From Alphaproteobacteria bacterium (lineage in GTDB: Bacteria; Pseudomonadota; Alphaproteobacteria; Caulobacterales; Parvularculaceae), in the NCBI GenBank assembly GCA_016125455.1, contig WGLS01000001.1, positions 248,001-312,000 on the forward strand: a stretch of DNA of 64,000 nt, written 5' to 3'. A model generated the notes under the pieces. That model worked only from the letters and a program-made list of their open reading frames with translations, searched no databases and was not told the origin of the DNA. Positions 57,544-64,000 of the stretch are shown here, piece by piece. The translations under genes were made by a program, and so were the position numbers. Within the stretch, counting starts at the first letter, position 1, and every line of letters begins with the position of its first letter.

Positions 57544-58694
57544 TATCCGCCAAACCGAACAGAACGTCGCGAGGGAACGCAGTGACGGAGCGGAAGGCCG
57601 GACTGGGTCTTCGCGGCGTCTTCGTCCGCTATGTCGGACGGATGTTCGTAACGCGGTTTATCGGCCTCCTGATCTTCTTCATCGTCATTCTTCAGATGCT
57701 GGACCTACTGAACAACTCCACGGAGATCTATGCCGCGGATGGGGCTGACTGGCGGTCAATCGTCAACTACATTGCGCTTAGAAGCCCACAGATCGCTAGT
57801 CAGTTCGCCCCGTTCGCCGCGCTCCTTGGCGTCGTCGCGACACTCTCGACCCTGAACCAGCGCAGCGAAATAACGATCATGAGGTCGGCCGGCATGTCCG
57901 CCCAGCGCGTGCTCCGCCCGATCGGCGTCGTGTGCCTGATGATCGTCATCGCCCACGTCGCCTTCCATGAGTTCGTTGTCGTGCGAGCAACCGAGCGCCT
58001 TTCCTACTGGGAGGCGAACGACTACGCGGTGAACCTCCCGCCGCAAAAAGAGACGCGTACGAATGTGACCTTCGCCAATGGCGAGGAATTCATCGACGCA
58101 GCAAGCGCGGCGCGCGAGGATGGCGTCACCCATCTCGACGATGTGATCATCTACAAGCTGAACGACGATGGTCTTGCAGAGACAGTGGAGGAAGCTGAAC
58201 GGGCGACCTTCCAGGCCGGCGTCGGCTGGGTCCTGGAAAACGTTCGCACCCTGTCGGTGCTGGGAAATGAAGTTATCCGCCAGGCGAGCAAGCCCTGGGA
58301 GACGACGCTAGACCCCGCCATCCTTTTCGCCGTGACGCTCAAGCCGGAACGCACATCGATTCCGACCCTGCTCGCCCAGATCCGCGAGCTCCGGCGAAAC
58401 AGCGCCAGCGTATCGAACGAAATGACGTCGCTTTATTCGCGTCTGTCAAAGCCTCTGGCGACGCTCCTGATGCCGCTGCTCGGCGCCATCGCGGGCTACG
58501 GCGTCATGCGCTCCGGCGCGCAGCTCATGCGGGCGGCAACCGGCGCCGCGATCGGCTTCGCATACTTCGTGTCTGAGAACCTCATGTTGGCGCTCGGCAA
58601 GCTAGGCGCAGTGCCGCCGATTTTCGGCGCGTTCTTTCCACTGGCGATCTTTCTGATCGTCGGCATCGCGCTTCTGGTGGCGATGGAAAACTGA
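57540..58694 (+). CDS. lptG: LPS export ABC transporter permease LptG
   Basis: Partner of LptF in the LptB2FG transporter. 384 residues with the same plan: three N-terminal helices (VGRMFVTRFIGLLIFFIVILQ onward), a periplasmic jellyroll, three C-terminal helices. The motif ALLGVVATLSTLNQRSEITIMRSAGMS, the coupling helix with the LptB-contacting Glu, is diagnostic. The ATG overlaps the lptF stop by 4 bases. lptB and lptD are not in the window. Confidence 0.93.
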   Translation: MISAKPNRTSRGNAVTERKAGLGLRGVFVRYVGRMFVTRFIGLLIFFIVILQMLDLLNNSTEIYAADGADWRSIVNYIALRSPQIASQFAPFAALLGVVATLSTLNQRSEITIMRSAGMSAQRVLRPIGVVCLMIVIAHVAFHEFVVVRATERLSYWEANDYAVNLPPQKETRTNVTFANGEEFIDAASAAREDGVTHLDDVIIYKLNDDGLAETVEEAERATFQAGVGWVLENVRTLSVLGNEVIRQASKPWETTLDPAILFAVTLKPERTSIPTLLAQIRELRRNSASVSNEMTSLYSRLSKPLATLLMPLLGAIAGYGVMRSGAQLMRAATGAAIGFAYFVSENLMLALGKLGAVPPIFGAFFPLAIFLIVGIALLVAMEN

Positions 58695-58769
58695 CGAGTC
58701 GTCCCGGTTCGCTGCAGTTCGCCGAATCTCCCCCATGCGCCGAGAATGCTTTTCTCACCGAAACGCTGA

Positions 58770-58784
58770 TTAACGCCTCATTAG
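58770..58784. promoter_or_regulatory. near-consensus CtrA-type box
   Basis: TTAACGCCTCATTAGG is TTAA-N7-TTAG, matching seven of eight half-site bases. It lies 59 bases before the flbT ATG. CtrA control of flagellar genes is well known in this class, which supports the call. Confidence 0.4.
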
Positions 58785-58842
58785 GCATTCCTGCCAAAAC
58801 CTTTGACGCAATTGTCGCGGCGAGGCGCAAGGGAGGGCGAAA

Positions 58843-59280
58843 ATGCCAGGTCTGATGCTGAAACTCCGGCCATTCGAGTCGGTCATGGTCAACGGCGCCC
58901 TGATCGAGAATGGCAAACGCGAAAGCCGTCTGAGGATTGCGACGGACAACGTCAATGTGCTGCGCCTCCGCGAAGCCCTTGAACCTCACGAGGTGACCTC
59001 GCCTCTCGCCGAAGCCTACTATTCGGCGCAGCTGGCGGTCATTGGAGCGATAGACATCGAAACAGCCAGGGCCAGCATCCGCGACGCGCTCGACCGGGCA
59101 TCCGACCGCGATGATAACGCCCCAGCCGACGCAAGGGCTGAAATCGCGGACGCCGTCGATCGCGCCCGGCCTTGCCTCGAGCAGAGCGCGTTTTATCGCG
59201 TAATGCGGGCGATCGCGCCGGCCCTTCGGGCTTCGCCCGAGGAACAACCAGTTGCGGCGGCAAACTCTATTGAGGCCTAG
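58843..59280 (+). CDS. flbT: flagellin-synthesis regulator FlbT
   Basis: 145 residues of the FlbT family. The conserved part MLKLRPFESVMVNGALIENG and RLRIATDNVNVLRLREAL covers the N-terminal half. In Caulobacter FlbT destabilises flagellin mRNA until the hook is built. Here it stands apart from any other flagellar gene in the window, between lptG and mtaB. An ATG start with GGGAGGGC-type purines upstream is used. Confidence 0.88.
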   Translation: MPGLMLKLRPFESVMVNGALIENGKRESRLRIATDNVNVLRLREALEPHEVTSPLAEAYYSAQLAVIGAIDIETARASIRDALDRASDRDDNAPADARAEIADAVDRARPCLEQSAFYRVMRAIAPALRASPEEQPVAAANSIEA

Positions 59281-59342
59281 CCGGCGAAAAGTCCTCGGGG
59301 GCGGGTTCGACATTGCCGCTTGTCGAGACTACATGCGAGCGC

Positions 59343-60653
59343 ATGCCGGTTGATTGGGCCGCCCCTCGGGCGAAAGTCATTTCTCTTGGATGCCGCCTGA
59401 ACCTTGCCGAAGGCGAGGCAATACGGCGCGGGCTCGAAGCCGCCGGCGGCGACGCAATAGTCGTGAACACCTGCGGCGTGACCAACGAAGCCGTGCGACG
59501 CTCACGCCAGACGATCCGGCGTTTGCGACGCGAGAACCCGACCGCCCGGCTGTTCGCAACCGGCTGCGCGGCGCAGATGGACCCGACAGGCTTCGCCGCG
59601 ATGGAAGAGCTGACGGGCGTCATCGGCAATGATGCAAAGCTGAAACCTGAAACCTGGAGTGACATCCTCGCGGCGCCAGCGGACGGCGAGCCGATTCTGC
59701 GGGTCGACGACATCATGAGCGTCCGCGAGACCGCACCGCAACTTGCGCCAGCCCTTGGGGAGCGCGCCCGGGCTTTTCTTCAGGTCCAGAACGGCTGCGA
59801 TCATCGCTGCACGTTCTGTGCGATACCTTTCGGCCGCGGCCCGGCGCGGTCGACGCCGATCGTCGACGTCCTCCGGCAGGCGCGGATGCTTGTTGCCGCC
59901 GGGCATGACGAACTTGTCGTCACAGGCGTCGACATCACGTCGTGGGGCGCCGATCTGGACGGACGCCCGGCGCTCGGCGATCTTATTGCGGCGCTTCTCG
60001 ACGAGACTCCGGGCCTCGTTCGACTGCGCCTATCTTCGATCGACGGGGCGGAGATCGACGACGTCCTCTTCGAACGGATCGCCGGCGACCGCCGGCTCGC
60101 GCCCTATCTGCACCTGTCGGTTCAATCGGGCGACGACATGATCCTGAAGCGAATGAAACGCCGCCACCGCCGCGGCGACGTAATCAGGCTCGTCGAAGAG
60201 CTTCGTACGCGCCGCCCCGAGCTTGCCGTCGGGGCGGACATGATCGCCGGATTTCCCACCGAGACAGCCGGGATGTTTGCGAACAGCCTCGCCCTCGTCG
60301 ATGATGCGGGCATCAACTATCTCCACGTGTTTCCATTTTCGCCCAGACGAGGAACGCCGGCCGCCCGCATGCCGCAGGTGGATCGCCTCGTCGTCAGGCA
60401 ACGGGCGATGCAATTGCGCGAAAAGGGCGAGGCGGCGACGCGCGCCTTTCTCGATCACCTGATCGGCCTGAAATGCGAAGCGACAATTGAAAGCGGCGGG
60501 GTCGCAAGGCTCGACAATTTCGCGGAAGTTATCCTCACTGACCCGCCGGCGCCGGTATTGATCGGCAGGTCACGGACCGTCGAGATCATGGATCGCAAGG
60601 GCCTGCGCCTCTCCGGCGCCATCGTCGCGGATCGACCGGTCGCGGCGGAGTAG
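59343..60653 (+). CDS. mtaB: tRNA t6A37 methylthiotransferase MtaB
   Basis: Converts t6A37 to ms2t6A37; it acts on the product of TsaB/TsaD. 436 residues with the N-terminal cluster Cys in SLGCRLN, NTCGVTNEA and ATGCAAQ, the radical-SAM triad in NGCDHRCTFCAIPFGRG, and a short C-terminal TRAM region. A TTG at 59313 would add ten residues; neither start has a strong ribosome site, and I prefer ATG at 59343. mtaB-ftsY-ispZ is a conserved order; dapF, often directly upstream, is not here. Confidence 0.92.
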   Translation: MPVDWAAPRAKVISLGCRLNLAEGEAIRRGLEAAGGDAIVVNTCGVTNEAVRRSRQTIRRLRRENPTARLFATGCAAQMDPTGFAAMEELTGVIGNDAKLKPETWSDILAAPADGEPILRVDDIMSVRETAPQLAPALGERARAFLQVQNGCDHRCTFCAIPFGRGPARSTPIVDVLRQARMLVAAGHDELVVTGVDITSWGADLDGRPALGDLIAALLDETPGLVRLRLSSIDGAEIDDVLFERIAGDRRLAPYLHLSVQSGDDMILKRMKRRHRRGDVIRLVEELRTRRPELAVGADMIAGFPTETAGMFANSLALVDDAGINYLHVFPFSPRRGTPAARMPQVDRLVVRQRAMQLREKGEAATRAFLDHLIGLKCEATIESGGVARLDNFAEVILTDPPAPVLIGRSRTVEIMDRKGLRLSGAIVADRPVAAE

Positions 60654-60659
60654 AACGCA

Positions 60660-61982
60660 ATGGCAAAGAACTTTTTCTCAAACCTGTTCAAGGAGAAGAA
60701 GCCTGGCGACGACGCTCGGGAGACGCCGAAACGCGATGTTCCGACAACCGAAACGCCCGAAATGGCGGCGCCGCAGGCGGACGTCGAACCCATTGCTGTA
60801 GAGCCGACCACGGATGAGCCGCGGCTGGAAGCACCCTCGCCGGCCTCGTCAAAGGTCGCCTCGCAGGTCGCATCGCCGGGAGCGCAAGTGACGGCGTCGG
60901 CAGTGCGGACGCCCGAGCCGACGCCGGAGCCGATCGCATCACGCATCGCGCCGCTTCGCGCCGCGGACTCCGCGCCGCCTGATCCGCAACCGGACCGAAC
61001 GCAAGCCACGCAACCCGACCCGGTCGCGGCAGACACGGCGCCTGCCGCAGGCTGGTTTTCAAGACTGCGCGACGGGCTTTCGCGCACCTCGTCGAAATTG
61101 TCCGATGGCGTCACGTCGATCTTCACAAAGCGAAAGCTGGACGACGACGCGATCGAGGAACTGGAAGACTTGCTCATCGCAGCGGACCTCGGCGTTACCG
61201 TCGCAGCGAAGGTAACGAACGCGCTTGCAAAAGATCGTTTCGACAAGGAAGTGACTGACGCGGACGTTCGCGCCGCGCTTTCGAAAATCGTCGCCGAAGC
61301 GCTGAGGCCGGTTGAGGCGCCGCTCGAGATTGATCCGACGCGACGCCCGTTCGTAATTCTCATGGTCGGCGTCAACGGCGCTGGGAAGACCACGACCATC
61401 GGAAAACTCGCCGCCAGGTTCAGGCGCGAAGGCAAGTCAGTCATGCTGGCTGCGGGCGACACGTTCCGCGCCGCCGCGATCGAACAGCTGCAGGCGTGGG
61501 GCGATCGCGCCGGAGCGCCGGTCGTCTCAAGAGACATCGGCGCAGACGCGGCTGGCCTCGCGTTCGACGCGCTCAGCGCCGCAAAGACCGCTGGCGTCGA
61601 CGTCTTGATGATCGACACGGCTGGTCGCCTCCAGAACCGGAAGGAGCTGATGGACGAACTCGCAAAGATCGTTCGTGTGCTCAAGAAAATCGACGCCGAC
61701 GCGCCGCATGCGACGCTTCTGACCCTGGATGCGACCGTCGGCCAGAATGCGTTGAGTCAGGCCCAGGCGTTTCGCGATATTGCGGCGGTTTCCGGCATCG
61801 TGATGACCAAACTCGACGGCACGGCGCGCGGCGGCGTGCTCGTCGCGATCGCCGAAAAACACGCGTTGCCGATCCATTTCGTTGGCGTCGGCGAAGCGGT
61901 CGACGACCTGCAGCCATTCGAGGCTGACGCGTTCGCGCGCGCTCTCACAGGCGCGACAAGGGACAAGCAAGGACAGCCATGA
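60660..61982 (+). CDS. ftsY: signal recognition particle receptor FtsY
   Basis: GTPase that receives ribosome-SRP complexes at the inner membrane. 440 residues: an N-terminal acidic, Pro/Ala/Thr-rich disordered A domain (to about 135), then the N domain and the G domain with GVNGAGKTTTIGKLA (G1), AGDTFRAAAIEQL, MIDTAGR (G3) and MTKLDGTARGG (G4). The basic start KNFFSNLFKEKK may aid membrane binding. The stop overlaps ispZ. Confidence 0.96.
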   Translation: MAKNFFSNLFKEKKPGDDARETPKRDVPTTETPEMAAPQADVEPIAVEPTTDEPRLEAPSPASSKVASQVASPGAQVTASAVRTPEPTPEPIASRIAPLRAADSAPPDPQPDRTQATQPDPVAADTAPAAGWFSRLRDGLSRTSSKLSDGVTSIFTKRKLDDDAIEELEDLLIAADLGVTVAAKVTNALAKDRFDKEVTDADVRAALSKIVAEALRPVEAPLEIDPTRRPFVILMVGVNGAGKTTTIGKLAARFRREGKSVMLAAGDTFRAAAIEQLQAWGDRAGAPVVSRDIGADAAGLAFDALSAAKTAGVDVLMIDTAGRLQNRKELMDELAKIVRVLKKIDADAPHATLLTLDATVGQNALSQAQAFRDIAAVSGIVMTKLDGTARGGVLVAIAEKHALPIHFVGVGEAVDDLQPFEADAFARALTGATRDKQGQP

Positions 61983-62671
61983 ACGACACATCAAGGACGC
62001 CTCGCCGCATGGCGCAGTCCGCAAAGACGCTGGTGGATATCGGCCCGCTGGCCGTGTTTTTCGTCGTCTATTTTTTTGGCGAGCGCCTTGCGCCGATGAT
62101 TGGCTCGCTGATTGGCCGGGATTTGCGGATTGAGGATGGCGGCGAATTATTCGCGGCGCTGGTCGCCTACATGCCCTGTTTTGCGGTCGCATTCGTCTAC
62201 AGCGTCTGGCGGGAGCGCCGCATCGCGCCGATGCTGATCATCAGCTTCGTCATGGTCGTGCTGCTCGGATCAATGACGCTGCTGTTCAAGGACAAGACAT
62301 TCTTCTTCATGAAGCCGACAATCGCCTACGCCCTATTCGCAGCAACCCTCGGCGGCGGTCTGGCGTCAGGCCGCAATCTCCTGAAAGCGGCGTTTGACGG
62401 CGCGCTCAACCTGCCCGAGTCAGCATGGGCGACGCTTACGAAGCGGTACGCGATCTTCTTTGCAGCCCTCGCGATCGGTCACGAGATCCTGTGGCGTTGG
62501 CTGATGCACGGTTGCGATTACAATGCAGGGCCGGCCTGCCCGGGCGAACCAATCTGGGTTCAGGCAAAGCTGTTCGGCTTCACGACAATCAACATTGTCT
62601 TCGCTGCGGCCCAAGGTCCTTTCCTCGTCAAGCACATGAAGGACTCCACAGACGTCAATCACGCGCCCTGA
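61979..62671 (+). CDS. inner-membrane septation protein IspZ/YciB
   Basis: 230 residues with five to six transmembrane segments (GPLAVFFVVYFFGERL, LVAYMPCFAVAFVYSVW, MLIISFVMVVLLGSMTLLF and later). The motif FKDKTFFFMKPTI is the family signature. Members affect septation and envelope integrity. The loop with HGCDYNAGPACPGEP is longer than in enterobacterial YciB. ATG inside the ftsY stop. Confidence 0.88.
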   Translation: MNDTSRTPRRMAQSAKTLVDIGPLAVFFVVYFFGERLAPMIGSLIGRDLRIEDGGELFAALVAYMPCFAVAFVYSVWRERRIAPMLIISFVMVVLLGSMTLLFKDKTFFFMKPTIAYALFAATLGGGLASGRNLLKAAFDGALNLPESAWATLTKRYAIFFAALAIGHEILWRWLMHGCDYNAGPACPGEPIWVQAKLFGFTTINIVFAAAQGPFLVKHMKDSTDVNHAP

Positions 62672-62783
62672 GACTTGATCATCGGGCATTTGAAACGAAA
62701 CGACCGATGATCCTGATTCCCGTTTGGTCGCGCCGGTCTTGCGAGTAACCGGATTCTACTTTTTCGCCCGGCGCTCTAGCCCT

Positions 62784-63314
62784 TCAGACCCCGTCGGTCG
62801 GATTTGAGAACGGCGGGAAGTCGTCCCGGCCGCAGGATTCGCGCCACTGCCGCAGCGCCCAGCCGACCGTCGGAAATGCTATTTCCGGCCAGGGAATGTC
62901 CGCCCAGTCGAACATGTCGACCTCGATGCTTTCCGGACCGGGCCCGATTGCCGGATCCTCGAGGGTTGCGCGAAACATGATTTGCACCTGCGAAATGCGG
63001 GGCACCGAGTAGATGGCCAGCACGCGCTCGATCGCCAGCCGCGCCCGCGCCTCCTCCCAGGCCTCGCGCCGGGCGCCATCCTCAACGCTTTCATTGACCT
63101 CCAGGTAGCCGGCGGGAAGGGTCCAGAAACCCCGGCGCGGCTCAATCGCGCGACGGCAAAGCAGGATGCGCCCTTCCAGCGAGGCCACCGATCCGACAAC
63201 AATTTTCGGGTTCTCGTAGTCCACGAAGCCGCACCGCGCGCATACGGAGCGCAGGCGATCGTCCCCCTCCGGCACTTCTTCCACGAATTTTCGCGCAACG
63301 CGCAGTTCGGTCAT
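62784..63314 (-). CDS. Nudix hydrolase with N-terminal zinc-finger-like segment
   Basis: 176 residues. A CARCGF motif near the N-terminus (CxxC) precedes the Nudix domain; the Nudix box GYLEVNESVEDGARREAWEEA keeps the metal-binding Glu residues but has Arg where the consensus Gly follows. This resembles the NudC/YjhB group acting on nucleoside-diphosphate derivatives. The ATG at 63314 has AGGAG at eight bases; the open frame further upstream is not conserved. Confidence 0.87.
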   Translation of the reverse strand: MTELRVARKFVEEVPEGDDRLRSVCARCGFVDYENPKIVVGSVASLEGRILLCRRAIEPRRGFWTLPAGYLEVNESVEDGARREAWEEARARLAIERVLAIYSVPRISQVQIMFRATLEDPAIGPGPESIEVDMFDWADIPWPEIAFPTVGWALRQWRESCGRDDFPPFSNPTDGV

Positions 63315-63848
63315 TTCCCGGCTCCTTTTCGCTGCATTCCGACAATTGGTCCGGCGACAAGGGACTGACGCGGCCGATGGGCGGACGGGGCTGCGCCGCG
63401 CCCTGATAGTCGACTTTCGGAGCATCCACGAGTTTGCGCCGCTCACGACCGCAACAATCAAAACGTCTGCGGATGGTCCGTTTAAGGTCGATCACTGTGG
63501 ATAATTCCCGTAAGTGTTGCATTATTGTCGATGACGGACAATCGGCAATCATATATTTACGCTCCGCGAGCAAATGATCCGCATGGGCTTTTGGCCGGCG
63601 TCGCCGGCACGAAGCCGGAGAAGTGCTCCGAGCCATCCAGGCCGACCTTTTCGGAAGTCCTGGGCGGAAGGAGCGGAACGCAAACGGCGCCATGCCTGAA
63701 CGCGTTCGCATCATTGGCGGCGACGGCCGCGTCAGAGACCTGAATGCGGCGCGCAGGATTTGCCCCGCACTCTCGTTGAAGGGCCAGGATCGCCAAATCA
63801 CCAAGGGCCGCACATCGCACCTACAGCCCAAAGACGGAGAAGCTTTAC
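63315..63848. other. 534-base gap with no supported gene
   Basis: Longest gene-free stretch in the window, between the divergent Nudix and MarR-type genes. Possible short frames exist on both strands but none shows family similarity or a good ribosome site. It is AT-richer around 63481-63570 and holds a GC-rich inverted repeat around 63592-63620. It must contain both promoters; a small RNA cannot be excluded. Confidence 0.5.
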
Positions 63849-64000
63849 ATGGCTTACGACCTCAGGAAATCCCCGGGCCACCTTCTGCGCCGCGCGCAGC
63901 AGTACGCCCACGATCTTTATTCGAAGGAAGTCGGCTCGAAGGGTCCGACGCCGCGTCAGTTTGAAGTGCTGCACACGGTTTCCCAGAATGAAGGCCTCAG
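63849..64000 (+). CDS. MarR-family transcription regulator, N-terminal part (runs off the window)
   Basis: The first 50 codons are present and the frame is open to the end. The sequence MAYDLRKSPGHLLRRAQQYAHDLYSKE and then TPRQFEVLHTVSQNEGL matches the first helices of MarR-type winged-helix repressors. ATG at 63849 has GGAG nine bases upstream. The ligand, targets and C-terminus lie outside the window. Confidence 0.7.
   Translation, partial: MAYDLRKSPGHLLRRAQQYAHDLYSKEVGSKGPTPRQFEVLHTVSQNEGL

Noticed and set aside
63525-63743. 72-codon plus-strand frame before the MarR gene
   Set aside because: No ribosome site, low-complexity composition and no recognisable family.

Overview
This is a GC-rich, densely packed chromosomal stretch from an alphaproteobacterium. 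The evidence is the gene content and order: the hemD / Mic60 / HemY-like cluster, the tsaB-rimI-fur-miaB-phoH-ybeY-corC-lnt-HTH-metK block, mtaB-ftsY-ispZ, rsmI-yraN-gshB, and flbT. There are also CtrA-type boxes (TTAA-N7-TTAAC), which point to the CtrA-using lineages (Caulobacterales, Hyphomonadales, Parvularculales, Rhodobacterales, Rhizobiales). I cannot name the genus. No tRNA, rRNA, CRISPR array, insertion sequence or prophage was seen; almost everything is core chromosome.

Layout. 1-4.6 kb: the 5' end of fabA, an SH3-like exported protein divergent from a 2-hydroxyacid dehydrogenase (CtrA box between them), a ThiF/MoeB-like protein, a decayed M1 aminopeptidase and dut. 4.6-10.3 kb: epoxide-hydrolase-like protein, then the overlapping rlmN / FAD oxidoreductase / arfB genes, argG and a small membrane protein behind a second CtrA box. 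10.4-17.3 kb: gpsA and tsaD on the minus strand, divergent from hemD, Mic60 and the HemY-like TPR protein; hemC, often found here, is absent. 17.3-27.3 kb: mixed metabolic and uncharacterised genes, including a DUF547 protein, a Tat-exported serine hydrolase, maeB, nfu, dodecin, a sulfotransferase cut by an in-frame TAG, a nitroreductase-family protein and an AmpD-like amidase.

27.3-37.8 kb: the conserved tsaB-to-metK block covering tRNA modification, ribosome maturation, lipoprotein acylation and SAM synthesis, closed by a long hairpin. 37.8-44.1 kb: an accessory segment with a small HTH regulator plus membrane partner, twin palindromic operators around one promoter, two lipoprotein amidohydrolases (the second lacking key residues), a membrane LytTR regulator and a GNAT-nitrilase fusion. 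44.1-52.4 kb: AmpG-like permease, rdgB, hemW, an exported protein of unknown function, an LpoA-like lipoprotein, rsmI, yraN, a BON lipoprotein with a CtrA box, and gshB. 52.6-58.7 kb: an envelope-lipid cluster of a GT4 glycosyltransferase, a GT4 fused to an LPG-synthase-type membrane domain, and lptF-lptG. 58.8-64 kb: flbT, mtaB, ftsY, ispZ, a Nudix hydrolase and the start of a MarR-family regulator.

The most unusual items are the glycosyltransferase/membrane-domain fusion upstream of lptFG, the twin-operator HTH module at 37.8-38.5 kb with its neighbouring amidohydrolases, the sulfotransferase interrupted by a single stop codon, and the set of CtrA-type boxes. I found no clearly new defence or mobile system.
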